From: Mixta theicola
GTDB lineage: Bacteria > Pseudomonadota > Gammaproteobacteria > Enterobacterales > Enterobacteriaceae
Reading direction: 5' to 3'
Length of the DNA: 64,000 nucleotides
Assembly (NCBI RefSeq): GCF_002895925.1
Contig: NZ_NWUO01000006.1
Location: forward strand, 124,001-188,000
The position numbers and the translations under genes are program-made. The notes below the pieces were generated by a model. The model saw nothing but the letters and a program-made list of their open reading frames with translations, was not told where the DNA came from and made no database searches. The first letter of the stretch is position 1; the number at the start of each line of letters is the position of its first letter. Shown piece by piece: positions 47,551-56,919 of this stretch.

Positions 47551-48926
47551 ATTACCCTGCAGGTTTAACTTTATTTCTGCCCGCAAAAATAACTGCGGTG
47601 CGGTTATTGCTGGCGACCGTCGGGCTGCTGCTGACGTTTTGCTCTCAGGCGCGGGAAATCTATATGGAGCCGGGCGATACCCATGTCGTCAAGGTACAGG
47701 ATAATATCGACACCGTATTTATTTCCTCTGCGGAGGTGGCGGATTATGAACTGATCGGTGAACACGGCGTAATGGTTTATGCCAAAGCGTCAGGACGCAC
47801 CGATCTGCTGGTGTTTGATAACAGCGGCAATCAACTGATCAAGGTCACGCTGGTTATCGATCCGCTGCTGAGCGCGGTACAGAAACAGATTTCCCGGCTG
47901 GTGCCGGACAGCGAGGTATCCATTACCAGGCTGGGTAAAAGTTATGTGATTAACGGCACCGCCGCTAACGAAGAAGATCGTGAAAAAATCTATCGGATAG
48001 TGGGGGAAGGCATTGGCGCCAGCCGGACAGTCACGAATAAATCACCGGCGGCAGTTGGCAACGCCGACGCAGGCGGTGGTCAGGATAGCGGCACCAGCTG
48101 GCTGAATGAGGTGAGCTATCCGAACGTTATCAATCAGCTGCAGATTCCGGCCACCAATCAGGTCAACGTCAAACTCACGGTAGTGGAGGTGACAAAATCC
48201 TTTACCGATAACGTGGGAATTGACTGGGGCAACGCTGACGGTCTGCCCGGCTCCTTCTCCTTTGTAAAATTTAACGCCGATAAGCTGGTTAGTCTGGTCC
48301 ACGCCATCAGCAACGATACCGTGGCCCGCGTGCTGGCCGAGCCCAATTTATCAGTGATTTCTGGTGAAACCGCCGAGTTTTTGGTGGGCGGCGAGGTGCC
48401 GGTAGTGAGCTCTTCTAACAACGGCATCAGCGTGCAGTACAAAGATTTCGGCATCAAGCTTAATGTCGGCGCGCGGGTAAACAGCAATAAACGCATCCGC
48501 GTTACGCTGGGCGAAGAGGTGAGCAGCATCAGCAGCACCTATACCACCAGCGCCGGGCAAAGTTTCCCCACTTTCCAGACGCGCCGGGCGCGCACCACGG
48601 TAGAACTGGCCGACGGCGACAGCTTCCTGCTGGGCGGCCTGATCAGCAACAACGAGCGTGAAGAGCTCGCTAAGCTGCCCTTTATTGGCGATGTGCCCGT
48701 GTTAGGCGCGCTATTTCGCAACACCAGCACCGAGCGCGTCCGAAGCGAGCTGATGGTGGTGGCGACGGTCAGCCTGGTGAAGCCGATCGGCAGCCATCAG
48801 GTGATGTTGCCGGACTTTCAGCGCACCTCTACCTGGGCCCGCTTTCTCAATTTCGACGCTATCGATAACCAGCGCTCGCGCCAAATGGCACGGGAGTTTG
48901 TTGAACAGGGAGGATTCATTAAATGA
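47547..48926 (+). CDS. rcpA: Tad secretin RcpA/CpaC
   Basis: RcpA forms the outer-membrane channel for the Flp pilus. The 459-residue precursor has a signal peptide ending FCSQA, an N-terminal domain (YMEPGDTHVVKVQDNIDTVFIS), a BON-like segment (SYVINGTAANEEDREKIYRIV), and the secretin domain with ARVLAEPNLSVISGETAEFLVGGEVPVV and SFLLGGLISNNEREELAKLPFIGDVPVLGALF. A GTG start overlaps the rcpC stop. The rcpB start overlaps its stop by 4 bases. Confidence 0.93.
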   Translation: MNYPAGLTLFLPAKITAVRLLLATVGLLLTFCSQAREIYMEPGDTHVVKVQDNIDTVFISSAEVADYELIGEHGVMVYAKASGRTDLLVFDNSGNQLIKVTLVIDPLLSAVQKQISRLVPDSEVSITRLGKSYVINGTAANEEDREKIYRIVGEGIGASRTVTNKSPAAVGNADAGGGQDSGTSWLNEVSYPNVINQLQIPATNQVNVKLTVVEVTKSFTDNVGIDWGNADGLPGSFSFVKFNADKLVSLVHAISNDTVARVLAEPNLSVISGETAEFLVGGEVPVVSSSNNGISVQYKDFGIKLNVGARVNSNKRIRVTLGEEVSSISSTYTTSAGQSFPTFQTRRARTTVELADGDSFLLGGLISNNEREELAKLPFIGDVPVLGALFRNTSTERVRSELMVVATVSLVKPIGSHQVMLPDFQRTSTWARFLNFDAIDNQRSRQMAREFVEQGGFIK

Positions 48927-49405
48927 GCTTGCCGCGTTGCCTGTTAATCGGGCTGTTTTGTCTGGGACCGATATTGCCATCGGCTACGCAAGCCGCAGCG
49001 GGCCTGCCGCAAATGCAAGAGCAGCGGCTGGAATTCAGCCTGCAGGATCGCATGGCGATAAAGCAGGTTGCCGACCGGATAGTGGCGCAGACCGGGCCGG
49101 AATTTACCGGTTATATACAGCTGGTCTGGTTTGACGAGGCTTATTCCTCAGGCGCGCAGCGGCTGCGTCAGCGGCTGGTGAGCAACGGCATTTCGCTACA
49201 GCGCATCATGTTAATCCAGGAGAGCGGCGCGGATCGTCAGCCTCCGGTCGGGCTGCTGGTGCGCATCAAACAACCGGCGCGGCGCCTGTCGCCCTGCCGC
49301 TATGCCACGCAAAACTATCGTTTCAATCTTCACGATGATCAAGGGTGCGCGCTGAATAACATGCTCAGCTCCTCGCTTATCAATCCCCATAAAAACAATT
49401 ATTAA
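48923..49405 (+). CDS. rcpB: RcpB/CpaD-like Tad outer-membrane-complex protein
   Basis: The 160-residue product has a signal peptide ending PSATQA and no lipobox cysteine. It sits in the usual place of rcpB/cpaD, between the secretin and tadZ, where such proteins act as secretin accessory factors. Sequence likeness that I can recognise is weak (segment RLSPCRYATQNYRFNLHDDQGCALNNML resembles the Cys-containing C-terminal part of CpaD proteins), so the assignment leans on position. It is translationally coupled to rcpA. Confidence 0.7.
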   Translation: MSLPRCLLIGLFCLGPILPSATQAAAGLPQMQEQRLEFSLQDRMAIKQVADRIVAQTGPEFTGYIQLVWFDEAYSSGAQRLRQRLVSNGISLQRIMLIQESGADRQPPVGLLVRIKQPARRLSPCRYATQNYRFNLHDDQGCALNNMLSSSLINPHKNNY

Positions 49406-49417
49406 GGATCGGCGCAG

Positions 49418-50524
49418 ATGCTGTTATTTCTGCAGAAGGAAGAAAAAGCCTCTTTTAAGGAGATGACTTTTTATGTGCTCTCTGCCCGTGAAGACGTTAA
49501 TGAGCAGCTAAGCCAGCTATTGCGGCTGGCCGGGTTTAGTCAGGTTGAGAAAGTTCATCAGTCGCTGGGGCAGGTGCGTAATTTAACGCTTTCGCCCCAG
49601 GCCGGGGGCATGATTATTGATATCGGCGCCCAGACGCAGGTTGAAGAGATCGTACCGGTGATTCAGGCGCTGGTGCCGCGTAATATCTGGTGCTGCGTAA
49701 CCGGCGACAGCGATTCGATTACGCTGGCACAGAGCTTCGCCCGTCACGGAATAGCTTACTTTTATCTTAAAGCACAAAACGACGAGATGATGCAGGCGGC
49801 GGCCAGCGGAGCTACCGCGAAAGCCCGTCGCTGGGCGGTCAGCGTCAGCGTGCTGGGCTGTAAAGGGGGAATAGGCAACACCACGCTGGCCTGGCAGCTG
49901 GCGAATCGGCTGGTAAATCAACGGCAAATGCCCACGCTGTTTATTCAGGGACGGGCAGGTTCGCGCGATCTCGACCTGGTTATCGGCAAAAAACTGAGCC
50001 GTAACGTTGTCGCGGTCAATAAGCACCTGGACGCGATGGGCTGGGAAGAGACGCATTTTCCGCCGATCCAGCAGGAGGCCTTTGAAAAATATAACTTCGT
50101 AGTTTTTGAAGAGTCGATCAACGCGGCGGATAAAGAGCAGATGCGTCAGATCGTTGAGCGGACCTCCTGCCTGATCCTGACGATGGATCGGTCGATGTCG
50201 TCGGTGCGGAGGGTATGCAGCCTGATCGAGATGATTGACGCGATCAACCGTTCGCAGTCAACGCCGCGACGCGTTCTGCTGTGCCTGAACGATAGCAGGC
50301 CGGTAACCAGCGAAATGCTCAGCCTGGAAGATTTACAGGCGCTGCTGGGCCGCCAGCTGGATGTGATTTTTCCCTACCATAAAGAGCGAACCGTTACTTA
50401 TTTTCCCGCATTGCGGCGTCAACGTTCGCCGCTTGAAACGCTGGCGCAAAAGGTATTAGGCGAATCGACGCCGGTTAAAACGTCTCTGGTGCAAAGGCTG
50501 ACGGGAAAAAGAGAGGAGGGCTAA
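49418..50524 (+). CDS. tadZ: Tad pilus localisation ATPase TadZ/CpaE
   Basis: TadZ places the Tad machine at the cell pole. The 368-residue protein has an N-terminal receiver-like domain (about 15-130) and a ParA/MinD-type domain. Its P-loop CKGGIGNTT (residues 148-156) keeps the first, signature lysine but has Asn154 in place of the second lysine, the atypical Walker A seen in many TadZ proteins; ATP hydrolysis may be weak or absent. Its stop abuts the tadA start. Confidence 0.9.
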   Translation: MLLFLQKEEKASFKEMTFYVLSAREDVNEQLSQLLRLAGFSQVEKVHQSLGQVRNLTLSPQAGGMIIDIGAQTQVEEIVPVIQALVPRNIWCCVTGDSDSITLAQSFARHGIAYFYLKAQNDEMMQAAASGATAKARRWAVSVSVLGCKGGIGNTTLAWQLANRLVNQRQMPTLFIQGRAGSRDLDLVIGKKLSRNVVAVNKHLDAMGWEETHFPPIQQEAFEKYNFVVFEESINAADKEQMRQIVERTSCLILTMDRSMSSVRRVCSLIEMIDAINRSQSTPRRVLLCLNDSRPVTSEMLSLEDLQALLGRQLDVIFPYHKERTVTYFPALRRQRSPLETLAQKVLGESTPVKTSLVQRLTGKREEG

Positions 50525-51805
50525 ATGGAAATTAGCATTGAGCTACAGGAAGCGCTGCGCGACGGCGTTCTGAAAAATATTGAAATCAGTAAAGTCGAGC
50601 ATCTGATCGAGGATCGCACCGAGCTGCTGCGGGAGATGAACCGGCTGCTGGAAAGCGTTATCGAACAGCAGAATATCTATCTTGACGGTCAGTCTCGCCA
50701 CACGATGGCGGAAATGATGACGGATGAACTGATGGGGCTTGGCCCCCTGCGTCCGCTGATGGAAGATCCTACCGTTAGCGATATTCTGGTGAATGGCCCC
50801 AGCCAGATCTACGTCGAGCGCTTCGGCAAGCTGGAGCTATCCGGATGCCGCTTTATTAATAATACCCAGCTAACCGATATTGCCAAACGCCTTGTGCAGC
50901 GGGTGGGTCGTCGTCTGGATGAAGGGCAGCCGCTGGTGGATGCCCGCCTGGCGGATGGCAGCCGCCTCAACGTGGCGATCCCGCCTATCACGCTGGATGG
51001 CACCTCAATCTCTATCCGTAAATTCGGTAAAAGCAATCTTGAACTGGCAGATTTAGTCCGGCTGGGGGCGATGAGCAGCCAGATGGCCAACTTTCTGATT
51101 ATCGCCGCCCGCTGCCGCCTGAATATTATTATTTCCGGCGGCACCGGATCGGGAAAAACCACGCTGCTGAATGCGCTATCGAAATATATCGATCCCAGCG
51201 AGCGCATTATCACTATGGAAGATGCCGCTGAACTGCGGCTGATGCAGCCCCACGTTTTGCGTATGGAAACCCGGCTGGCCGGCGTGGAAAATACCGGGCT
51301 GGTTACTATGCGCGCGCTGCTGATCAACTCGCTCAGGATGCGGCCGGATCGCATCATCGTCGGCGAGTGCCGTGGCGAAGAGTCGTTTGAAATGCTGCAG
51401 GCGATGAATACCGGCCACGACGGTTCAATGTCCACGCTGCACGCCAACAGCCCGCGCGACGCTATTTCGCGTCTGGAAAATATGGTGATTATGGCCGGAA
51501 TGAATATTCCGATGGAATCGATCCGGCGCAATATCGTCTCGGCAATAAATATCGTTATCCAGATTTCACGCCTCAACGATGGTTCCCGCAAAATAATGAA
51601 TATTAGCGAGGTGATGGGAATCGAAGGCGATCGGGTCACTCTGCAGGATATTTTCTCATTTCAGAGCCGCTCGGAAAGGGATGAGCAGGGCAAAATTCAG
51701 GGCGAATTTATTAATCACGGATTGCTGATGCGCTCTGCCGTTATGCATAACGCCGTGATGTTCGATCTGAGCAATGAATTAAAAAAAATATTCGGTATGG
51801 AGTAA
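50525..51805 (+). CDS. tadA: Tad secretion ATPase TadA/CpaF
   Basis: TadA powers both extension and retraction of the Flp pilus. The 426-residue hexameric ATPase has Walker A GGTGSGKTT (residues 205-213), the Asp box MEDAAELRL, Walker B region RPDRIIVGECRGEESFEMLQAMNTGHDGSMSTLHAN and the His box region. The N-terminal domain carries LMGLGPLRPLMEDPTVSDILVNGP, typical of CpaF proteins. Confidence 0.96.
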   Translation: MEISIELQEALRDGVLKNIEISKVEHLIEDRTELLREMNRLLESVIEQQNIYLDGQSRHTMAEMMTDELMGLGPLRPLMEDPTVSDILVNGPSQIYVERFGKLELSGCRFINNTQLTDIAKRLVQRVGRRLDEGQPLVDARLADGSRLNVAIPPITLDGTSISIRKFGKSNLELADLVRLGAMSSQMANFLIIAARCRLNIIISGGTGSGKTTLLNALSKYIDPSERIITMEDAAELRLMQPHVLRMETRLAGVENTGLVTMRALLINSLRMRPDRIIVGECRGEESFEMLQAMNTGHDGSMSTLHANSPRDAISRLENMVIMAGMNIPMESIRRNIVSAINIVIQISRLNDGSRKIMNISEVMGIEGDRVTLQDIFSFQSRSERDEQGKIQGEFINHGLLMRSAVMHNAVMFDLSNELKKIFGME

Positions 51806-51808
51806 GCC

Positions 51809-52681
51809 ATGTCTTATTGGGTCCTGTTTATTGGCGGCGCTATTTTTTTACTGAATTATTTTCAATGGAAAAAACTGACGCGCGCCATTGCTTTTGCCGC
51901 GCCTTCGCGGCGGCAATTTCCACCGCTGGCCTGGCTGCTTTCGCTGGGACGTGAGTGGCAGAGCTATGCGTTAGGCGATCGCAGTATGAAAGGCATGAAA
52001 AGCGCGCTGCTGACGGTAATGGTTATCGTCCTGCTGCTGTTTCTTAATGCCAACTGGTTCAACATTAGCCTGCTGGCGTTTATTCCCGCCGTGCTGCTGA
52101 CGGCCTTTATCGGTCAGATCCGCATCGGACGCATCCTGCGTCGGCGCTATTTTGAGGATCGCTTTCCTGAGGTTTTGTCGGTAGTGAATGCGGCAGTATC
52201 GGCCGGTAACAGTATTCACCAGGCGCTGCACCGCTGCGGCGAGGGCGTAGAGGGCGAGCTGGGGCAGGTATTTCACCGCATCGACAGGCGGCTTAACCTT
52301 GGCGAGGAGCCAGAGCGGGTATTTAACGATGCCTGGCAGGATTACCGCTACCGCGAGTTTTACTTTTTCGTGGTGGTGATGCTGGTCAGCCTGCAGCATG
52401 GCGGACAGCTACGCACGCTGGTGGGACGCCTGTCGCGCATTATTTCCAACAGTAAAAACATCGCGCGTCGGAAAGCGGCGATGACCTCTGAGGCCCGCGC
52501 GTCGGCCAAAATCGTCGCGGCGATCCCGCTGCTGTTTTTCTGCGGCATGAAGTATTTTAGCCCGGAAAATTTTGACTTCATTATCCACGACTCAACGGGC
52601 CAGTACATTCTCTATTACGTTATCGCCAGTGAGTCTATCGGCATGGCTATTATTTGGTTCCTGTTGAGAAGGGCGCTGTAA
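51809..52681 (+). CDS. tadB: Tad inner-membrane platform protein TadB
   Basis: TadB is one of two GspF-type platform proteins of the Tad machine. The 290-residue protein has N-terminal membrane segments, a T2SSF domain with FEDRFPEVLSVVNAAVSAGNSIHQALHRCGEG and HGGQLRTLVGRLSRII, and C-terminal membrane segments. It overlaps tadC by 1 base. Confidence 0.93.
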   Translation: MSYWVLFIGGAIFLLNYFQWKKLTRAIAFAAPSRRQFPPLAWLLSLGREWQSYALGDRSMKGMKSALLTVMVIVLLLFLNANWFNISLLAFIPAVLLTAFIGQIRIGRILRRRYFEDRFPEVLSVVNAAVSAGNSIHQALHRCGEGVEGELGQVFHRIDRRLNLGEEPERVFNDAWQDYRYREFYFFVVVMLVSLQHGGQLRTLVGRLSRIISNSKNIARRKAAMTSEARASAKIVAAIPLLFFCGMKYFSPENFDFIIHDSTGQYILYYVIASESIGMAIIWFLLRRAL

Positions 52682-53520
52682 TGACTGCAGTTTTCTTAAT
52701 TATTCTGCTGCTGGGCGCGCTGATCTCCTGTCTGGCGCTGCGTCAGCAATGGCGGTTAAAACAGCGGCGCAAGGTGATTGAACCGGGAAATGAAATCCAG
52801 CGGCAGAAAACGCAGACGCTGCAGGATTATCACGCGTTGATTATCGCTAATAGCCAGTGGCTGAGCTTTTTACAGCGGCTGGATGACAGCCTGTCGATGA
52901 AGCTACGTATCTGCGGCGCGATGGGCGCATTAATATTGGCGGTTAGTACCTTCGGCATCTTCACCGTTAGCGTAAAGGGGCTGGCTGTAAGCCTGCTGCT
53001 GGTCATGGTGGTGGTGATTATCCTGCCGGCACTGCTTATCCGTATGGCGATGACGGGGCATATCAAAAAAATAATGGACGCCTTGCCTTACTTTATTGAT
53101 TTGGTTGCCGTTTGCGTACAGGCGGGCCTGACCGTGGAAAACGCGCTGAAATTTGTGGCCGAACGCGCCGACAATCTCGATAAAAACCTGGCCAGTATTA
53201 TGCGCCATTTGATTAAACGGGCGGAGGTGAGCGGGCTGGAAGAGTCGCTGTTAGAACTGTATCGCGCGATGGATATGACGGAAATCCGCATGTTCTGCGC
53301 CACGCTGCAACAGAGCGTGCATTACGGCACCTCGCTGTATGACACCCTGATGGAACTCTCGAAAGATATTCGTGAATTACAGCTGCTCGAAGCCGAGGAG
53401 AGGATCGGTAAACTTTCCGCCAAAATGAGCGTGCCATTAATTATTTTTATTATGTTTCCCATTACGATTTTAATTGCCGCGCCTGGCATTCTGAGGGTTA
53501 TGAAAAATGCGATTTTTTAA
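52681..53520 (+). CDS. tadC: Tad inner-membrane platform protein TadC
   Basis: TadC is the partner of TadB. The 279-residue protein shows LPYFIDLVAVCVQAGLTVENALKFVAERA and the T2SSF segment LQQSVHYGTSLYDTLMELSKDIRELQLLEAEERIGKLSAKMSVPLIIFIMFPI. The ATG at 52681 overlaps the tadB stop by one base and is preferred over the upstream GTG. tadD overlaps its end by 14 bases. Confidence 0.93.
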   Translation: MTAVFLIILLLGALISCLALRQQWRLKQRRKVIEPGNEIQRQKTQTLQDYHALIIANSQWLSFLQRLDDSLSMKLRICGAMGALILAVSTFGIFTVSVKGLAVSLLLVMVVVIILPALLIRMAMTGHIKKIMDALPYFIDLVAVCVQAGLTVENALKFVAERADNLDKNLASIMRHLIKRAEVSGLEESLLELYRAMDMTEIRMFCATLQQSVHYGTSLYDTLMELSKDIRELQLLEAEERIGKLSAKMSVPLIIFIMFPITILIAAPGILRVMKNAIF

Positions 53521-54244
53521 TCGGGCTTCTCTGCTGGTTGCCTGTACGCTCTTATTATCGGCGTGTGCCGATCGCCCGCTGAAAAATAATAGTGCTGTTG
53601 ACTATCAGGAAGATATTTTGCGCAAGGCGAACAACCACAGCGGCCTGATTGCGCTGTATCGTAGCCAGCTTAAGCATAAAGAGGACCCACAGGTCAGGTT
53701 AAAGCTGGCGCAATATTATTATCAGACCGGCGATTATAAATCGTCGCTTGATTATTTGCAGCCGCTGTATAACCAGCCGGATATGGAAATTTATTCCCTG
53801 CAGGCGCGAAACAGGATTGCGCTGGGAGATTACGTCCAGGCGCTGCAGGTAACCGACAAAATGATGCAGCGCGCGCCGAAAAATGCCGAGGCATGGAACC
53901 TACGCGGCATCGCGCTGGCGCTCTCCGGTCGGCAGGATGAAGGCCAGCAGGCGATTAAGCAATCCCGCACGCTGTTTATTGACGATGAGATCGCGCTGAA
54001 TAACCTGGCGGTCATCGCCATGATGGAGCAACGCTATCAGGAGGTAGTGGGGCTGCTGCTGCCGCAGTATCTGCACGGTAAAAAGCAGAAGCCCCTGCTG
54101 CATAACCTGGTGCTGTCGCTGGTTAAGGTCGGCAATCATCGTTACGCGCGCGATATTATTGCAAGCGAAAATCTGTCCGATCGGCCCGATGTATTGATCG
54201 ATGCTCTGGCCCGTATTGCGCCTGACGCGCAGGAGAGAGGCTGA
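53507..54244 (+). CDS. tadD: Tad pilotin-like TPR lipoprotein TadD
   Basis: TadD is a TPR lipoprotein thought to help the secretin assemble. The 245-residue product has a lipobox LLSACADRPL and tetratricopeptide-like helices, for example LAQYYYQTGDYKSSLDYLQPLY and AEAWNLRGIALALSGRQDEGQQAIKQS. It overlaps tadC by 14 bases and tadE by 1 base. Confidence 0.9.
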   Translation: MRFFNRASLLVACTLLLSACADRPLKNNSAVDYQEDILRKANNHSGLIALYRSQLKHKEDPQVRLKLAQYYYQTGDYKSSLDYLQPLYNQPDMEIYSLQARNRIALGDYVQALQVTDKMMQRAPKNAEAWNLRGIALALSGRQDEGQQAIKQSRTLFIDDEIALNNLAVIAMMEQRYQEVVGLLLPQYLHGKKQKPLLHNLVLSLVKVGNHRYARDIIASENLSDRPDVLIDALARIAPDAQERG

Positions 54245-54747
54245 TGGTAATGGAGAAATTATCGCGCCGGGGTTTACTGGCTCGCCAGCGCGGCTCGGTC
54301 ACGGTTGAATTTGCCTTTACGGTAATCGTTTTTTTGATGCTGGTGCTGTTTGTTGCGGAAATCTCGCGGCTGGCCTACGTTTCCTCAATCATTGATTTGG
54401 CGGTCTCCGAGGCGGCCAAAGAGGCGAAAAATAGCTCGTCAAGCCAGAGCGGCGACTACCGTAGCCGCTTTGAACAACGGCTGTTTCAGCGGGGCGGCAG
54501 CCTGTGGACTTTCCTTACCCGCGCCGATGCCGTCACGATCAATATCGCCTATGCCGCGTCGATTAATGAAATGATCAATCACGGCGGCAGCACGGCCGAT
54601 CACCACTTCCGGCCGCTGGCGCGCTATCAGCTGCAATACCGTTACCATCCTATGTTTTTCTTTCTCCCTGACGTCTGGGCAAATAACTTTTTGAATCGGG
54701 AGGTGATTTTTGTTCAGGAATATGAACGTTCCAAATTTATGCACTGA
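54244..54747 (+). CDS. tadE: Pseudopilin TadE
   Basis: TadE is a minor pseudopilin processed by TadV and needed for pilus assembly. The 167-residue product has the prepilin-type segment RGSVTVEFAFTVIVFLMLVLFVAEISRLAY after a short basic leader, with Glu at position +4/+5. The rest is a polar periplasmic domain. tadF begins inside its 3' end. Confidence 0.85.
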   Translation: MVMEKLSRRGLLARQRGSVTVEFAFTVIVFLMLVLFVAEISRLAYVSSIIDLAVSEAAKEAKNSSSSQSGDYRSRFEQRLFQRGGSLWTFLTRADAVTINIAYAASINEMINHGGSTADHHFRPLARYQLQYRYHPMFFFLPDVWANNFLNREVIFVQEYERSKFMH

Positions 54748-55297
54748 TCGGCGCGCTGCCGTGTCGGTGGAGTTCGTGCTGGTTTCTCTGGTGCTGATCT
54801 TTTTTATTATTTTTCTGGCCGATCTGATCCTGCGCCAGGCAACTACGGGCAAGCTGGATCGCGTTTCTTATTCCGTTGCGGGCATACTGCGCGAACGTAT
54901 TGAGCTTTTTGACGCGCGCGAAACGCTTACTCAGCAGGATGTGGATCTGGCGGCCCAGCTGGCGGCGCGGATGCTAAAAGATATGCATACGAATATTGAT
55001 CTGTCCGGGCTGCAGTTAACGGTAGAAGAGCTGCATTTTGAAGATCCGTTACGTCTGAATGACCAGAGTAAGCGGGTGAAGCGTTATCGCAGCTGGCAAA
55101 GCGGCAGCGCCAGGCAGTGTACGCCGCCGCAGCCGTTAAACCAGCTGACGCAGCTGACGCCCAGGGGAAGCTATGGCCGCTGGGTACCGCTGTATCAGGT
55201 TACGGTATGTTTGCCGAACCTCAGCTGGTTCACCCGGTTAACCTCGCGCGAGCAAAGGCCGGTGCTCTCTTCTTATGCCATCGTTATGGTGCGATGA
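54722..55297 (+). CDS. tadF: Pseudopilin TadF
   Basis: TadF is the second pseudopilin. The 191-residue product has DRRAAVSVEFVLVSLVLIFFIIFLADLILRQ, the TadE/TadF-type signal, with Ala rather than Gly before the cleavage point. The ATG at 54722 is chosen since AGGAA precedes it; a TTG at 54710 is an alternative. It overlaps tadE by 26 bases and is followed after 38 bases by tadG. Confidence 0.82.
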   Translation: MNVPNLCTDRRAAVSVEFVLVSLVLIFFIIFLADLILRQATTGKLDRVSYSVAGILRERIELFDARETLTQQDVDLAAQLAARMLKDMHTNIDLSGLQLTVEELHFEDPLRLNDQSKRVKRYRSWQSGSARQCTPPQPLNQLTQLTPRGSYGRWVPLYQVTVCLPNLSWFTRLTSREQRPVLSSYAIVMVR

Positions 55298-55335
55298 AAC
55301 AGGTTACGGACAGGATTACATAACAAGGAACGGTT

Positions 55336-56579
55336 ATGTCTGGGTATAAAAAATTAATTGCGGCGCTGAAACGCTTTGGCGCCGATCGGCGCGGCGCTTT
55401 TGCCATTAGCTTTGTCATGTTATCGACTTTACTTATGTCGCTGGCCGCCTTCGGGCTGGAAGGCTCGCGCTATATTACCGAGCGCGCCAGGTTATCGGAT
55501 GCGATGGAGCAGGCGGCGCTGGCGCTAACCGCAGAAGATAACGGCGCGGGCGCGGCGCGTAATTACACGCTGGCCAGCGATTATTTTCGCGCCTGGATGC
55601 GGAATGAGAAGCGGGTAATTACGCCGAAATCACGGTAAACAGCGGCGTTGTTGCCAATAACTCGTTGCTTACCTACGTTGAGTACCGGGTCAGCGGCCAC
55701 ACCGTGCACGATTCGTGGTTTTCAAGTTCGCTCTTCCCAAGCTTTGACAAAGAGGTCGCGATTGGTGAAAACGGGGCGGCCCGCAAGCTACGTTCGAATA
55801 TGGACGTAATGTTCGTAGTCGATTTTTCCGGCTCGATGAATTTTCAGCTGGGTTATCAAACCAAGCTGGTTGAGCTTAAGCGCATCGTGTTAAAGCTTTC
55901 CGAAGAACTGTTCGCCTACAATATTGGCAACAAGGTGGGCTTTGTCCCTTTTGGCTGGGGCAGCAAATCCGGCAACATGTGCGACTTCCCGTTTGTCGCT
56001 AATCGTCCCGTCCCCGTTAATCTGCTGACCCAACCTGCCCGGGTTTTTGAGCAGTATGTGGATATTGCCGCCACCATCGCGGCGATCCCGAAAAAAATTA
56101 ACCAGTTTGCTATACCGCTCAGCTATGTAAAGAAGGATTACTGCCTGCGGGAAAGCTATTCATGGGCCGTTCCTTTAACCAGCAGCATGGCGCAAATCAG
56201 ACAAATTCAGGGGATGACCGCAGATGGCGGGACGCTGGTAAGCTCCGGCGTGTTACTTGGCGTACCGTATCTGACGGCAGGCACCGCGCCGCGTAAAATT
56301 ATGATCATTATTTCAGACGGAATTGACGATCCGGCAGGCATTAGTATTACCCCGCGTCTGATTGAGGCCGGTATGTGCGATAAAATACGTGATGTATTGA
56401 GTACGAAAGAGGCCGTCGGCAAAATTTCATTTATCGGTATTAATTACGCGCCTACCTATAACTGGAGACGCTGCGTTGGCGAAAAGAACTTTTATTTGCC
56501 GCGTAATATTTATGAGCTTGAAAGAGATTTGCAACGGGCCGTGTTTGAAGAAGTCGGTCACAATGTGGTTAAAGATTAA
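55336..56579 (+). pseudogene. tadG: tadG, interrupted by a frameshift
   Basis: TadG is a large Tad-associated protein with a pilin-like N-terminus and a von Willebrand A domain. The first part (55336-55638, 100 residues) has RRGAFAISFVMLSTLLMSLAAFGLEGSRYI and continues to YFRAWMRNEK. The second part (open from 55608 to 56579) reads NYAEITVNSGVVANNSLLTYVEYRVSG and carries the VWA metal site DFSGSM in NMDVMFVVDFSGSM. The two lie in frames that differ by -1. The shift falls in 55608-55635, where both frames are open. It may be a real mutation, a sequencing error or, less likely, programmed frameshifting; no long homopolymer is there. Confidence 0.82.
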
Positions 56580-56609
56580 GATTAAGATTAAGATTAAGAT
56601 TAAGGTTAA
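56574..56609 (+). repeat. GATTAA hexanucleotide repeat at the tadG stop
   Basis: GATTAA occurs five times in a row from 56574 to 56603, followed by an imperfect GGTTAA. The tadG stop TAA (56577-56579) lies in the first unit. Any change in unit number leaves the stop in place, so the array would affect only the downstream leader or spacing. Confidence 0.9.
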
Positions 56610-56919
56610 TGTGTTGGCTGTTAATTTTGACTATTAACGGTAGGGCTTTAGCTATCTGATTAATTGTGAGGTGAAATTTATAAGAGTAAAAAAGAAGGCG
56701 CTCAGGATTTTTTATCGCTAAGTGCGTAGCCTTTAAATACCGTTCAGTGACGTTAAATGGCCGCGCTGTCTTTTAACTTATCGTCCAGGATTGTACTGTC
56801 TGAAAAGTAAGAGTCAGGGGCGTTAGTAAAAAAGCTAATCTAATGAATAGCTATTCTCAACTGCTATTGTCTGCGGTTAGCGCGTAATAACTCTATTTAT
56901 AAACAGAGATTTTATTTCA
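56610..56919. other. Intergenic region before the fimbrial operon
   Basis: About 310 AT-rich bases that must hold the fimbrial promoter. An inverted repeat GTTAAT/ATTAAC (56620-56638, loop 7) is present near the hexamer array. No invertible-element inverted repeats flanking a promoter, and no ORF, were recognised. Confidence 0.5.

Noticed and set aside
55600-55640. Programmed ribosomal frameshift in tadG
   Set aside because: No slippery heptamer of the X XXY YYZ type and no clear stimulatory hairpin lie in the overlap, so mutation or sequencing error is more likely.
55665-56579. Independent VWA-domain gene starting at the TTG at 55665
   Set aside because: The frame is open 57 bases further upstream with TadG-like sequence (NYAEITVNSG), and no ribosome binding site or signal peptide is seen at that TTG.
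56574-56609. Telomere-like or CRISPR-like array
   Set aside because: The hexamers are directly adjacent with no spacers and only five exact copies, so this is a simple microsatellite.
56610-56919. Phase-variable invertible promoter before the fimbrial operon
   Set aside because: No pair of matching inverted repeats flanking a promoter-sized segment and no recombinase gene were found.
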